From the NCBI RefSeq assembly GCF_000148525.1, contig NZ_AEDU01000019.1, forward strand, positions 33,267 to 97,266: a DNA stretch of 64,000 bases, in the 5' to 3' direction. The DNA is from Streptococcus mitis SK564 (GTDB lineage Bacteria; Bacillota; Bacilli; Lactobacillales; Streptococcaceae). The position numbers were made by a program, and so were the translations under genes. The stretch's first letter is position 1. Each line of letters starts with the position of its first letter. A model generated the notes under the pieces. That model did no database searches and was not told where the DNA came from. It saw only the letters and a list, made by a program, of their open reading frames with translations. This document shows positions 1 through 9,210 of the stretch, in pieces.

Positions 1-251
1 TCTCAGAAGATGTTCGTGTACGTGATCTTACATCAGATCAAGAAGATGCTATCCGTCGTGAAGTGGATGCAATCAAAGTTGAAGGTGACCTTCGTCGTGA
101 AGTAAACTTGAACATCAAACGTTTGATGGAAATCGGTTCATACCGTGGTATCCGTCACCGTCGTGGACTTCCTGTCCGTGGACAAAACACTAAAAACAAC
201 GCTCGCACTCGTAAAGGTAAAGCTGTTGCGATTGCTGGTAAGAAAAAATAA
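1..251 (+). CDS. rpsM: 30S ribosomal protein S13, C-terminal part
   Basis: The 5' end lies outside the window, and reading runs in frame from base 3. The 83 visible residues are the C-terminal part of S13: helical linker, then a basic tail with [17 protein letters not shown] and a Lys/Arg-rich end. S13 sits in the head of the 30S subunit and contacts 16S rRNA, and S19 across the subunit interface. It is followed 17 bases later by rpsK, the usual order in the alpha operon, so it is presumably cotranscribed with rpsK, rpoA and rplQ. Identity is certain; only the start is missing. Confidence 0.97.
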
Positions 252-268
252 TATAGGAGGTAAAAGTC

Positions 269-652
269 TTGGCTAAACCAACACGTAAACGTCGTGTGAA
301 AAAGAATATCGAATCTGGTATTGCTCATATTCACGCTACATTTAATAACACTATTGTTATGATTACTGATGTGCATGGTAATGCAATTGCTTGGTCATCA
401 GCTGGTGCTCTTGGTTTCAAAGGTTCTCGTAAATCTACACCATTCGCTGCTCAAATGGCTTCTGAAGCTGCTGCTAAATCTGCACAAGAACACGGTCTTA
501 AATCAGTTGAAGTTACTGTAAAAGGTCCAGGTTCTGGTCGTGAGTCAGCTATTCGTGCGCTTGCTGCCGCTGGTCTTGAAGTAACAGCAATTCGTGATGT
601 GACTCCAGTGCCACACAATGGTGCTCGTCCTCCAAAACGTCGCCGTGTATAA
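269..652 (+). CDS. rpsK: 30S ribosomal protein S11
   Basis: 127 residues, the normal length for bacterial S11, which forms part of the 30S platform with S6/S18 and contacts mRNA near the E site. The C-terminal segment [18 protein letters not shown] is the family signature. The start is TTG at 269, not ATG: a strong SD (AGGAGG, 255-260) lies at proper distance and the next residues, MAKPTRKRR, are the usual S11 N-terminus. It is the second visible gene of the alpha operon, between rpsM and rpoA. Confidence 0.98.
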
Positions 653-694
653 TCATCGCATTACACTGCTTTTCGTTTAAGAGGGAGTAACTAA

Positions 695-1630
695 ATGATC
701 GAGTTTGAAAAACCAAATATAACAAAAATTGATGAAAATAAAGATTATGGCAAGTTTGTAATCGAACCACTTGAACGTGGCTACGGTACAACTCTTGGTA
801 ACTCTCTTCGTCGTGTACTTCTAGCTTCTCTACCAGGAGCAGCTGTGACATCTATCAACATTGATGGTGTGTTACATGAGTTTGACACAGTTCCAGGTGT
901 TCGTGAAGACGTGATGCAAATCATTCTGAACATTAAAGGAATTGCAGTGAAATCGTACGTTGAAGACGAAAAAATCATCGAACTAGATGTTGAAGGTCCT
1001 GCTGAAGTAACAGCTGGTGACATTTTGACAGATAGCGATATTGAAATTGTAAATCCAGATCATTATCTCTTTACAATCGGTGAAGGTTCTTCTCTAAAAG
1101 CGACTATGACTGTTAACAGTGGTCGTGGATATGTACCTGCTGATGAAAATAAAAAGGATAATGCACCAGTTGGAACACTTGCTGTAGATTCTATTTATAC
1201 ACCAGTTACAAAAGTCAACTATCAAGTGGAACCTGCTCGTGTAGGTAGCAATGATGGATTTGACAAATTAACCCTTGAAATCTTGACAAATGGAACAATT
1301 ATTCCAGAAGATGCTTTAGGGCTTTCAGCACGTATTTTGACAGAACATCTTGATTTGTTTACAAATCTTACTGAAATTGCTAAGTCAACTGAAGTGATGA
1401 AAGAAGCTGATACTGAATCTGACGACCGTATTTTGGATCGTACGATTGAGGAACTGGACTTGTCTGTGCGTTCATACAACTGTTTGAAACGTGCCGGTAT
1501 CAATACTGTGCATGATTTGACAGAAAAATCTGAAGCAGAGATGATGAAAGTACGAAATCTTGGACGCAAGAGTTTGGAAGAAGTGAAACTCAAACTCATT
1601 GATTTGGGTCTTGGATTAAAAGATAAATAA
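695..1630 (+). CDS. rpoA: RNA polymerase alpha subunit
   Basis: 311 residues, full length for a streptococcal alpha subunit. The N-terminal domain (about 1-230) includes [21 protein letters not shown], the dimerisation and assembly region; the C-terminal domain (about 245-310) with [11 protein letters not shown] and [12 protein letters not shown] is the helix-hairpin-helix module that binds UP elements and activators. A GAGGGAG SD lies 8 bases before the ATG. The rplQ gene follows after 11 bases, so translation is closely linked. Nothing unusual. Confidence 0.98.
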
Positions 1631-1641
1631 AGGAGGAATAC

Positions 1642-2028
1642 ATGGCTTACCGTAAACTAGGACGCACTAGCTCACAACGTAAAGCAATGCTTCGCGATTT
1701 GACAACTGACCTTTTGATCAACGAATCAATCGTGACAACTGAAGCTCGTGCTAAAGAAATCCGTAAAACTGTTGAAAAAATGATTACTCTAGGTAAACGT
1801 GGTGATTTGCATGCACGTCGTCAAGCAGCTGCTTTCGTACGTAATGAAATCGCATCTGAAAACTATGATGAAGCAACTGATAAGTACACTTCTACTACAG
1901 CACTTCAAAAATTGTTCTCAGAAATCGCACCTCGTTATGCTGAACGTAACGGTGGATACACTCGTATCCTTAAAACTGAACCACGTCGTGGTGATGCAGC
2001 GCCAATGGCGATCATCGAATTAGTATAA
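1642..2028 (+). CDS. rplQ: 50S ribosomal protein L17
   Basis: 128 residues beginning [20 protein letters not shown], the L17 signature for binding 23S rRNA near the exit tunnel. It is the last gene of the ribosomal alpha operon, with an AGGAGG SD directly after rpoA. Two hairpins follow: one without a T-run at 2091-2114 and a real intrinsic terminator at 2146-2201. Confidence 0.98.
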   Translation: MAYRKLGRTSSQRKAMLRDLTTDLLINESIVTTEARAKEIRKTVEKMITLGKRGDLHARRQAAAFVRNEIASENYDEATDKYTSTTALQKLFSEIAPRYAERNGGYTRILKTEPRRGDAAPMAIIELV

Positions 2029-2040
2029 AATCATCAATTT

Positions 2041-2127
2041 TGTTGAGTGTTATGATGATGGAGTCTTGTGCTCTTAGTCTAGCTCTGGTCTACCGCTAGG
2101 ATTTCGGTCCTAGCGGGAACACTCATC
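2041..2127 (+). other. structured element after rplQ with competing helices
   Basis: About 85 bases hold a perfect 9-bp hairpin (CCGCTAGGA, six-base loop, TCCTAGCGG; 2091-2114) with no following T-run. Around it, GAGTGTT (from 2044) can pair with AACACTC (from 2118), while TTATGATGA (from 2049) can pair with TCATCATAA (from 2123). The arms are in the wrong order to form together, so the two outer helices exclude each other. It could be a 3'-end processing structure, a small RNA, or a leader element of the ACT-domain gene. The function is not known to me. Confidence 0.35.
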
Positions 2128-2145
2128 ATAAGTTGGGATAGTAGA

Positions 2146-2201
2146 CGCTTGTTTACGAAATTGTTTTTTGCTTAAGAACAACTTCGTAAGCAGGCGTTTT
2201 T
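2146..2201 (+). terminator. intrinsic terminator of the alpha operon
   Basis: A long imperfect stem (arms CGCTTGTTTACGAA and TTCGTAAGCAGGCG, extended inside by TTGTT/AACAA) is followed by TTTTT. It lies before the extended -10 promoter of the next gene. Confidence 0.8.
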
Positions 2202-2230
2202 GAGTATTTTCGTTAGAATTATGCTATACT
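2200..2230 (+). promoter_or_regulatory. promoter of the ACT/DUF711 genes
   Basis: TGCTATACT is an extended -10 (hexamer 2225-2230) with a weak -35 TTGAGT at 2200-2205 (19-bp spacer). It overlaps the end of the preceding terminator and lies about 60 bases before the ATG at 2293. Confidence 0.55.
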
Positions 2231-2292
2231 ATTTGAAAAGAATCCTGTTTAATGTTCAGGTTTCTTATTTTAAGAAGAATTGGAGTTTGCTT

Positions 2293-2559
2293 ATGAAAGC
2301 GATTATAACTGTTGTTGGTAAAGATAAATCTGGAATTGTTGCAGGTGTTTCTGGTAAAATTGCAGAATTGGGTTTGAATATTGATGATATCTCTCAAACT
2401 GTCTTGGATGAATATTTCACGATGATGGCTGTCGTCTCTAGTGATGAAAAGCAGGATTTTACTTATCTGCGAAATGAGTTTGAAACTTTTGGGCAAACTT
2501 TGAATGTGAAAATCAATATTCAGAGTGCAGCGATTTTCGAAGCTATGTATAATATCTAG
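2293..2559 (+). CDS. ACT-domain protein (GcvR-like small regulator)
   Basis: 88 residues when started at ATG 2293, which has a GGAG SD nine bases upstream; a longer reading from 2200 would start inside the promoter and has no SD. The whole protein is one ACT domain (MKAIITVVGKDKSGIVAGVS: beta strand, then a ligand-binding turn with DKSGIV), a fold that usually binds amino acids as a dimer. Ten bases separate it from the DUF711 gene. The two form a conserved pair in many Firmicutes whose role is unknown; an amino-acid-sensing partner for the DUF711 protein is inference only. Confidence 0.85.
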   Translation: MKAIITVVGKDKSGIVAGVSGKIAELGLNIDDISQTVLDEYFTMMAVVSSDEKQDFTYLRNEFETFGQTLNVKINIQSAAIFEAMYNI

Positions 2560-2568
2560 GAGGTTATC

Positions 2569-3906
2569 ATGGATATTAGACAAGTTACTGAAACCATCTC
2601 CATGATTGAGGAGCAAAACTTCGATATTAGAACTATTACCATGGGGATTTCCCTATTAGACTGTATTGATCCGGATATCAATCGTGCTGCGGAGAAAATT
2701 TATCAAAAGATTAGGACCAAGGCGGCTAATTTAGTGGCTGTTGGTGATGAAATTGCAGCTGAGTTGGGAATTCCTATCGTTAATAAGCGTGTATCGGTGA
2801 CACCTATTTCTCTGATTGGGGCAGCGACAGATGCGACGGACTACGTGGTTCTGGCAAAAGCGCTTGATAAGGCTGCGAAAGAGATTGGAGTGGACTTTAT
2901 TGGTGGTTTCTCTGCCTTGGTACAAAAGGGGTACCAAAAGGGAGATGAGATTCTCATCAATTCTATTCCTCGTGCTTTGGCCGAAACGGACAAGGTCTGC
3001 TCGTCAGTCAATATCGGCTCAACCAAGTCTGGTATTAATATGACGGCTGTCGCAGATATGGGACGAGTTATCAAGGAAACGGCAACTCTATCTGATATGG
3101 GGGCAGCTAAGTTGGTTGTATTCGCTAATGCTGTTGAGGACAATCCATTTATGGCGGGTGCCTTCCATGGTGTTGGGGAGGCAGATGTTATCATCAATGT
3201 CGGAGTTTCTGGTCCTGGTGTGGTGAAACGTGCCTTGGAAAAAGTTCGTGGAGAGAGCTTTGACGTAGTAGCAGAAACAGTTAAGAAAACTGCCTTTAAA
3301 ATCACTCGTATCGGTCAATTGGTTGGTCAAATGGCCAGTGAGAGACTGGGTGTGGAGTTTGGTATTGTGGACTTGAGTTTGGCGCCAACTCCTGCGGTTG
3401 GAGATTCTGTTGCACGTGTCCTTGAAGAAATGGGGCTAGAAACAGTTGGAACACATGGGACGACGGCTGCCTTGGCTCTCTTGAATGACCAAGTTAAGAA
3501 GGGCGGAGTTATGGCCTGCAACCAAGTTGGTGGTTTGTCTGGTGCCTTTATCCCTGTTTCAGAGGATGAAGGAATGATTGCTGCAGTGCAAAATGGCTCT
3601 CTTAATCTAGAAAAACTAGAAGCTATGACGGCTATCTGTTCCGTTGGCTTGGATATGATTGCCATTCCGGAGGATACACCTGCTGAAACCATTGCGGCTA
3701 TGATTGCAGATGAAGCGGCAATTGGTGTCATTAACATGAAAACAACAGCTGTTCGTATTATTCCAAAAGGAAAAGAAGGCGATATGATTGAATTTGGTGG
3801 CCTATTAGGAACTGCGCCTGTTATGAAGGTCAATGGGGCTTCGTCTTTCGATTTCATCTCTCGTGGAGGACAAATCCCAGCACCAATTCATAGTTTTAAA
3901 AATTAA
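2569..3906 (+). CDS. DUF711 / UPF0210 (PFL-like) protein
   Basis: 445 residues with an ATG preceded by AGGAGGT. The family (UPF0210, DUF711) is distantly related to pyruvate formate-lyase-type glycyl radical folds but lacks a demonstrated activity. Gly/Ala-rich conserved blocks are visible, such as [23 protein letters not shown] and [15 protein letters not shown]. No signal peptide or membrane segment, so it is cytosolic. It follows the ACT gene in one transcription unit. Only 14 bases separate its stop from the next, unrelated choline-binding protein gene, so read-through into that gene is likely. Confidence 0.85.
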   Translation: MDIRQVTETISMIEEQNFDIRTITMGISLLDCIDPDINRAAEKIYQKIRTKAANLVAVGDEIAAELGIPIVNKRVSVTPISLIGAATDATDYVVLAKALDKAAKEIGVDFIGGFSALVQKGYQKGDEILINSIPRALAETDKVCSSVNIGSTKSGINMTAVADMGRVIKETATLSDMGAAKLVVFANAVEDNPFMAGAFHGVGEADVIINVGVSGPGVVKRALEKVRGESFDVVAETVKKTAFKITRIGQLVGQMASERLGVEFGIVDLSLAPTPAVGDSVARVLEEMGLETVGTHGTTAALALLNDQVKKGGVMACNQVGGLSGAFIPVSEDEGMIAAVQNGSLNLEKLEAMTAICSVGLDMIAIPEDTPAETIAAMIADEAAIGVINMKTTAVRIIPKGKEGDMIEFGGLLGTAPVMKVNGASSFDFISRGGQIPAPIHSFKN

Positions 3907-3923
3907 GAAAATAGGAGAAAATG

Positions 3924-5435
3924 ATGAAAAAAGAAATGAAACATGCTTTAGTAGCTTTGGGACTGTCGACTTTACTAGTACCAACGTTTGCCAATCAAGT
4001 AGTTTATGCGCAGGAAGAAAGCCATGAAACTACCACTAGTGTGAGTCCAGAAGAGATTAAGAAAGAAATAGATAAAATTAAAAAATCTTATATAGAATTA
4101 CAGGATAAGAATAAGCAGAAGCTATTAAATGAGATTGAGCAAATTGATTGGAAGATAATTTCTTTTTCTCAGGATGATGTAAAAGAAATCAAGAACAAAA
4201 TCCCTGAAATATTGTCAAATCGTAATCAATGGATGTTCGAATCTTTGAAGAGACAAGAAGAGGAAATTGCAAATTATCCTCATTTTCCAGATTGGAAATC
4301 TAGATTATATGATATTGTTCCACTTGAAAGAAATGAAGCATTGCTGAAAGTGCTTAGGAGAGACATTAACGGAGTGATTTTCCATATTGCAGTTCTAAAA
4401 AAGAAAGAGCGCATCATTTCACAAATAACTAACAATCCATATTATACAAATGTCGAGAGAGAAAACATGCTAAAAGAAGCTTCATTAGCATATAATAGTT
4501 ACGACGGTCCAGGTGGGCCTAGATGGATTTCTATATATTTGCCTTCATATTCTGATGTAAATGAAGATGTAAATATATATACTAAAAAAATAGTTTCTAT
4601 GTTGTCTGACGATTTTCAAGCATTTTCATTAGCACCTACTGAAAAGAATATCAGAGAAGTTAATGCTGTTGCCTTTATGGAGAAGACGGCCATTAGTAAT
4701 GATGATTCACTTTCGAAAGCAGATAAAGTTTCTATGTTTAGTAAGATTGATGACATAGTAGAAGAAGCTGTTAAAAAGATCAAAACAGAAGCGGATATAC
4801 ATGAGGATGGTAATTACAAAAATAGTCGAATGCTATCCCCTGAAGAGTTATCTGTCTTTACTAAGCGTATCGAAGATGTTTACCAAGGCAAAGCTAAGCC
4901 TAAGGTGACAAAAGAAGAGGCTATTCAAGCAGTTTCTACTGGAACTTCATCCTCAGTTTCAACTTCAACTCAATCTACCGTTACCTCTAATGGAGAGACT
5001 AAGAAAGATCATCAAGCAAGTAAGTGGTTTAAAGAGTCTGGGAAATGGTACTACAATGACCTCTCTGGCAATCTTGTAAGAAATCGTTGGGTAGGCCGTT
5101 ATTATCTAAAAGCAGATGCTTCAATGGCTGCAAGCGAATGGATTTATGATGAAGATTATAAGAGCTGGTTTTATGTAGATTCAACTGGTAGTTATGTGGA
5201 GAAAGCTTGGCAGGGCGAATACTACCTAAAACGTGGCGGTTACATGGCTAAGAGTGAGTGGGTATTTGATTCTCAGTATGATAGTTGGTATTATCTGAAC
5301 CAAGATGGTAAGTACGCTCGTAACCAATGGATTAAGGATGGGGATAAGTGGTATTACTTGTTAGCTGATGGGAAATTGGCAAAAAATATGACCATTAACG
5401 GCTATAAAGTAAATGAAAAAGGTGAATGGGTATAA
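3924..5435 (+). CDS. choline-binding surface protein with novel N-terminal domain
   Basis: 503 residues. An ATG at 3921 is possible, but ATG 3924 is better spaced from the AGGAG at 3913. A signal peptide (MKKEMKHALVALGLSTLLVP..., cleavage likely near VYA-QE) is followed by about 310 residues of charged, helix-rich sequence that I do not recognise. A Ser/Thr-rich linker follows (about 335-365). The C-terminus (about 370-503) has aromatic repeats such as SGKWYYNDLSGNL and SWYYLNQDG, typical of choline-binding modules of the LytB/CbpD kind. It should attach to teichoic-acid phosphocholine outside the cell. The N-terminal part is AT-richer than its neighbours, and I recall no gene here in pneumococcus, so it is probably acquired. 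Confidence 0.75.
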   Translation: MKKEMKHALVALGLSTLLVPTFANQVVYAQEESHETTTSVSPEEIKKEIDKIKKSYIELQDKNKQKLLNEIEQIDWKIISFSQDDVKEIKNKIPEILSNRNQWMFESLKRQEEEIANYPHFPDWKSRLYDIVPLERNEALLKVLRRDINGVIFHIAVLKKKERIISQITNNPYYTNVERENMLKEASLAYNSYDGPGGPRWISIYLPSYSDVNEDVNIYTKKIVSMLSDDFQAFSLAPTEKNIREVNAVAFMEKTAISNDDSLSKADKVSMFSKIDDIVEEAVKKIKTEADIHEDGNYKNSRMLSPEELSVFTKRIEDVYQGKAKPKVTKEEAIQAVSTGTSSSVSTSTQSTVTSNGETKKDHQASKWFKESGKWYYNDLSGNLVRNRWVGRYYLKADASMAASEWIYDEDYKSWFYVDSTGSYVEKAWQGEYYLKRGGYMAKSEWVFDSQYDSWYYLNQDGKYARNQWIKDGDKWYYLLADGKLAKNMTINGYKVNEKGEWV

Positions 5436-5438
5436 TTT

Positions 5439-5471
5439 TTTAAGTTCTATTTAAGGTTAGGTGTGTATACT
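5439..5471 (+). promoter_or_regulatory. CiaR box and promoter of csRNA
   Basis: A perfect CiaR direct repeat TTTAAG-N5-TTTAAG (5439-5455) lies exactly 10 bases before a -10 TATACT (5466-5471). This is the layout known for CiaRH-activated csRNA promoters, and the same geometry recurs three more times in the window. Confidence 0.9.
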
Positions 5472-5477
5472 ATAGTC

Positions 5478-5627
5478 ATTAAATAAAGACCTCCTAATAT
5501 TATTTGAAACAGATAACACTGATTTAGTTTGAATTTGATTTTCATCTAATATCTTTATTTAATGAACTCCTAAACTTTTTCATAATAATCTCCTGCAAAA
5601 GTCGCCTGTATGGGTGGCTTTTGTTTT
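5478..5627 (+). ncRNA. ccnE: CiaR-controlled small RNA (long csRNA, ccnE-like)
   Basis: About 150 nt from the predicted start to the T-run. It carries the csRNA hallmarks: the 5' segment TTAAATAAAGACCTCCTAA, unpaired anti-SD-like stretches (CTCCTAAACTTTTTCATAAT and TAATCTCCT) and a terminator hairpin (GTCGCC...GGGTGGC, then T-run). Length and position before the phosphoglycerate-mutase gene match what I recall for csRNA5 of pneumococcus. Such RNAs base-pair with SD and start regions of mRNAs, for example comC, to lower competence. The exact letter name is from memory. Confidence 0.85.
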
Positions 5628-5633
5628 ATCATC

Positions 5634-5644
5634 CATGATATAAT
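5634..5644 (+). promoter_or_regulatory. extended -10 promoter of the phosphatase gene
   Basis: TGATATAAT (hexamer 5639-5644) lies directly after the csRNA terminator, 22 bases before the ATG at 5667. There is no clear -35. Confidence 0.6.
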
Positions 5645-5666
5645 AGAAACAAACGGAGGACGGAAA

Positions 5667-6359
5667 ATGGTAAAAGTACGATTGTATTTGGTACGTCATG
5701 GCAAGACTATGTTTAACACGATTGGTCGAGCGCAAGGTTGGAGCGATACTCCCTTAACAGCTGAAGGTGAACGAGGGATTCAAGAATTAGGAATCGGCTT
5801 GCGGGAATCTGGTCTACAGTTTGAGCGTGCTTATTCGAGTGATTCTGGTCGCACCATTCAGACTATGGGAATCATCCTTGATGAACTTGGTTTGCAGGGG
5901 AAAATCCCTTATCGCATGGACAAGCGTATCAGAGAATGGTGTTTTGGTAGCTTTGACGGAGCCTACGACGGTGATCTTTTCATGGGTATTATTCCTCGTA
6001 TCTTTAATGTGGACCACGTTCACCAATTGTCTTATGCTGAACTGGCTGAGGGTTTGGTAGAGGTCGATACAGCTGGTTGGGCTGAAGGATGGGAAAAACT
6101 CAGTGGCCGCATCAAAGAAGGTTTTGAAGCGATTGCCAAAGAAATGGAAGAACAAGGTGGGGGCAACGCTCTCGTTGTCAGCCATGGAATGACCATTGGA
6201 ACCATTGTTTATCTGATTAATGGTATGCATCCGCATGGTCTCGATAATGGTAGCGTGACAATCCTTGAATATGAGGACGGCCAGTTTAGCGTTGAAGTCG
6301 TCGGCGATCGTAGTTACCGAGAACTAGGACGTGAGAAGATGGAGGAAGTCTCCATTTAA
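5667..6359 (+). CDS. histidine phosphatase / phosphoglycerate-mutase family protein
   Basis: 230 residues from ATG 5667, which has a GGAGGA SD; an upstream in-frame ATG at 5610 lies inside the csRNA terminator and is not used. The N-terminal RHG motif (LYLVRHGKTMFN) carries the phosphorylated His, and the second catalytic His is in VVSHGMTIG near residue 175. These fix the histidine phosphatase superfamily. Whether it acts on 3-phosphoglycerate, another phosphometabolite or a phosphoprotein cannot be told from sequence. It is a single gene between the csRNA and a convergent terminator. Confidence 0.85.
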   Translation: MVKVRLYLVRHGKTMFNTIGRAQGWSDTPLTAEGERGIQELGIGLRESGLQFERAYSSDSGRTIQTMGIILDELGLQGKIPYRMDKRIREWCFGSFDGAYDGDLFMGIIPRIFNVDHVHQLSYAELAEGLVEVDTAGWAEGWEKLSGRIKEGFEAIAKEMEEQGGGNALVVSHGMTIGTIVYLINGMHPHGLDNGSVTILEYEDGQFSVEVVGDRSYRELGREKMEEVSI

Positions 6360-6413
6360 TCAGTCTAGACTTGCTTGCCATGAGCTAGGAATTTGATAAG
6401 AATATCAAGATAA

Positions 6414-6447
6414 GAAAAAACAGCCGAGAATTCTTTCGGCTGTTTTT
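6414..6447. terminator. bidirectional terminator
   Basis: AAAAACAGCCGAGAA pairs with TTCTTTCGGCTGTTTTT. A-run and T-run on both sides let it end the plus-strand gene and the minus-strand transporter operon, which converge here. Confidence 0.85.
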
Positions 6448-6458
6448 GATGGGGAAAA

Positions 6459-8117
6459 CTAAAGTGTAATGCTATTGCTTTTAGATATTTTCATAAACAA
6501 GAGCAAGGAACCTACTGTTAGAACAGTTAGGATAGTTGACAAGGCTGCCGCAACACCGTAATTTCCTCTGAGAACCTCTGTATAAATGGCTACAGTCATT
6601 GTTCTTGTTTTGACATTGTAGAGGAGGATAGAAGTAGAGAGTTCTGAAATCATTGTGACCCAAGATAGGATGGCTCCAGAAATAATACCAGATAGCATCA
6701 TTGGAGTTGTAATCTTGGCAAAGGTATTGAGACGGCTACTTCCTAAGCTTTCAGCAGCTTCTTCAATACTTGGTGCTATTTGTTGCAAGCTAGCAACAGA
6801 TGAGCGAATAGTATACGGCAATCTTCTGACAGATAGGGACATAATTAAGATGAAAGCTGTCCCTGTAATCATAAGAAATCCACTTCCAAATAGACCGGTA
6901 TTGAAGGAAGAAATGAAGGCAATCCCTAGAACGGTTCCTGGTACAATATAAGGGACCATACTGAGGCTGTCAATCAAGTTTGTAAACAAATTCCGTTTTC
7001 TAACGGCTAGGTAGGAGATAAATGTTGCGAATAGGACAACTAGAACTAAGGCAATCAAAGGGATACGAATGGTATTGAAAATAGCAGATCCCATACGATT
7101 GAAAGCTACCTTGTAACTGTTTAGAGAATAGCCTTTGACAAATACCATACCTGATGTTTTTAGGAAAGAAGTATAAATCAAGTAGACTTGAGGTAGAACA
7201 GAGAACAAGATAATTCCGTAGACTGTTGCATAAATGGCAACCATTTTTCCTTTTGTAGTTTTTTTAGGCTCAATTGGATGGAGCGAATTCATGCTGAAAC
7301 TGTAGCGGTTTGAGATGTATTTTTGGATAAGGAAAATCGCCAAGGCAATGATAATCGCCATAATTGCTAAAGCAGATGCAAAAGCAGAATTTCCTCCAAC
7401 CTCGCTAATAAATTGGGTATAAATCAAGACTGGGAAAGTTCGATATCCTTCACCAATTAACATCGGTGTTCCAAAGTCTGAGAATGCTCTCATAAATACA
7501 AGTAGGGCAGCTGCTAGTAAGGTTGGAACTAGGAGAGGCAAAACAACCGTTACGATACGCTTAAATCCAAAGGAACCCATGCTTTCAGCAGCTTCAAGTA
7601 GAGAATTGTCAATACTTTTCATTGTCCCAGCAACGTATAGAAATACCAGTGGGAATAGTTGCAGTGTAAAGACAAGTACAATTCCTTTGAATCCATAAAT
7701 ATCAATAGCTGGAAGATGAAGGGTATTTGTCAGGAATTTAGTAATGACCCCATTTCGTCCCAGCAAGAGAATCCAGGAGTAGGCTCCCACGAAAGGAGCT
7801 GACATAGAAGCAATGATAATCAATATTTGTAGAAATTTCTTCCCCTTGAAATCATACATGGAAAAGAGATAAGCTAATAGGGTTCCTACAACTAAGGAAG
7901 TGACAGTAGCGGTAATGGAAACCTTGAAACTGTTGACAAGTGTCTCAGAGTAGTAGGCTTTACTAAAGAAAGTGACAAAATTAGCTAGTGAGAATTGTCC
8001 TTCATGTATAAGTGCTTGCTTGAGCACGGTAACGATAGGATAAACGAGAAAGACAAGATAGGTAAGAAAGATGAAGAAAGAGGAGGCTGTCCAAATATTT
8101 AGTTTTTTACGTTCCAT
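6459..8117 (-). CDS. ABC transporter permease, fused two-domain FbpB/AfuB type
   Basis: 552 residues with two homologous permease halves in one chain, about twelve hydrophobic segments and an EAA-type loop in each half (ESMGSFGFKRIVTVVLPLLVPT, then ESLGSSRLNTFAKITTPMMLSG). This double-length layout is typical of ferric-ion and AfuB-like permeases. Its start overlaps the ATPase gene by 11 bases, so the two are translationally coupled, and it is the last gene of the minus-strand unit. Automatic annotation would say iron. AfuABC, however, moves sugar phosphates, and the locus context favours checking that. Confidence 0.85.
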   Translation of the reverse strand: MERKKLNIWTASSFFIFLTYLVFLVYPIVTVLKQALIHEGQFSLANFVTFFSKAYYSETLVNSFKVSITATVTSLVVGTLLAYLFSMYDFKGKKFLQILIIIASMSAPFVGAYSWILLLGRNGVITKFLTNTLHLPAIDIYGFKGIVLVFTLQLFPLVFLYVAGTMKSIDNSLLEAAESMGSFGFKRIVTVVLPLLVPTLLAAALLVFMRAFSDFGTPMLIGEGYRTFPVLIYTQFISEVGGNSAFASALAIMAIIIALAIFLIQKYISNRYSFSMNSLHPIEPKKTTKGKMVAIYATVYGIILFSVLPQVYLIYTSFLKTSGMVFVKGYSLNSYKVAFNRMGSAIFNTIRIPLIALVLVVLFATFISYLAVRKRNLFTNLIDSLSMVPYIVPGTVLGIAFISSFNTGLFGSGFLMITGTAFILIMSLSVRRLPYTIRSSVASLQQIAPSIEEAAESLGSSRLNTFAKITTPMMLSGIISGAILSWVTMISELSTSILLYNVKTRTMTVAIYTEVLRGNYGVAAALSTILTVLTVGSLLLFMKISKSNSITL

Positions 8118-9198
8118 GGTTGACTCCTTTTATCAGGTTTTGGGAACCATCTGCAGAAAAGACGTTTAATTTTTGAGTATTGATTCGTAGACGAATACGA
8201 TCGCCTTTTTGTAGATCTTCTTCAAAAGTTGATTCTTCGCTAACTTGAATTTTTGAGGCAAAACCTGTCTCAATGAAATACTCCGTATTTAGTCCAAGAT
8301 AGACGCTATCGCTAATAGTTCCTTCAATATCTCCAGATTCATCTTTGATAAACTCTTCAGGACGAATGCTTACATGAATGGCTTGTTCCTCAGCCTGATC
8401 AAGAGATGGCATTCGAAGAGCATAGCCATCTGAAAAGACGATATAAGCGCCGTCGCTCCGTTTTTCAAGATTGGCAGGGATAATATTTGTGCGTCCGATA
8501 AAGGTAGCCACAAACTCATTAGCTGGTTTATGATAGAGTTCTTTTGGTCGGCCGATTTGTTGGATGACTCCGTCTTTCATAACAGCAATTTGGTCTGAAA
8601 TAGCCATGGCTTCTTCTTGGTCGTGGGTCACATAAACAGTTGTAATTCCCACTTCGTGTTGGATTTCTCGAATAGCTTGACGCATATCCAAGCGAAGTTT
8701 GGCATCTAGGTTACTAAGCGGCTCGTCCATGAGGAGAACACTTGGATTAACAGCTAAGGCGCGTGCCAAGGCGACACGTTGTTGTTGTCCACCACTAAGT
8801 TTATCGGGCTTTCGATCCGCATATTGAGCAATTTGCATGAGTTCAAGATACTTGTTGGTCTGTTGAATCAATTCTTCTTTTGGAACCTTCTTTTGCTTGA
8901 GACCAAAAGCAACATTGTCTCGAACAGTCAAATGTGGGAAAATAGCGTAGTTTTGGAAAACCATCCCGATATTGCGTTTGCTGGGTTCCATATTATTGAT
9001 TTTTGTATCATCGAAGTAAAATTCTCCGCCTTCGATACTATTGAAACCTGCAATCATACGAAGAAGAGTCGTTTTCCCACACCCTGAAGGCCCAAGAAGG
9101 GTAAAGAGACTTCCTTTTGGAATTGTAATGTTCAAGTTCTCAATAACAGGGACATCGTGGTAGATTTTTTTGGCGTTAATAATTTTGATCTCACTCAT
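8107..9198 (-). CDS. ABC transporter ATPase, FbpC/AfuC type
   Basis: 363 residues. Walker [10 protein letters not shown] (about 34-42), signature LSGGQQQR, Walker [16 protein letters not shown] and the switch His in YVTHDQEEA are all intact. The last 120 residues form a TOBE-like regulatory domain, as in importers for iron, polyamine or sugar. It lies 12 bases after the binding-protein gene, overlaps the permease, and powers that permease as a dimer on the cytosolic face. Confidence 0.9.
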   Translation of the reverse strand: MSEIKIINAKKIYHDVPVIENLNITIPKGSLFTLLGPSGCGKTTLLRMIAGFNSIEGGEFYFDDTKINNMEPSKRNIGMVFQNYAIFPHLTVRDNVAFGLKQKKVPKEELIQQTNKYLELMQIAQYADRKPDKLSGGQQQRVALARALAVNPSVLLMDEPLSNLDAKLRLDMRQAIREIQHEVGITTVYVTHDQEEAMAISDQIAVMKDGVIQQIGRPKELYHKPANEFVATFIGRTNIIPANLEKRSDGAYIVFSDGYALRMPSLDQAEEQAIHVSIRPEEFIKDESGDIEGTISDSVYLGLNTEYFIETGFASKIQVSEESTFEEDLQKGDRIRLRINTQKLNVFSADGSQNLIKGVNHGT

Positions 9199-9210
9199 AG
9201 TGAACCTCTT

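Noticed and set aside
2091..2114. tRNA-like arm with a TTCGG-type loop after rplQ
   Set aside because: Only one arm resembles a T-arm; acceptor, D and anticodon arms are not present.
2841..3305. 154-codon ORF opposite the DUF711 gene
   Set aside because: Shadow of the real gene; no initiation signals.
5610..5666. N-terminal extension of the phosphatase gene
   Set aside because: It would begin inside the csRNA terminator and before the promoter; ATG 5667 has the SD.
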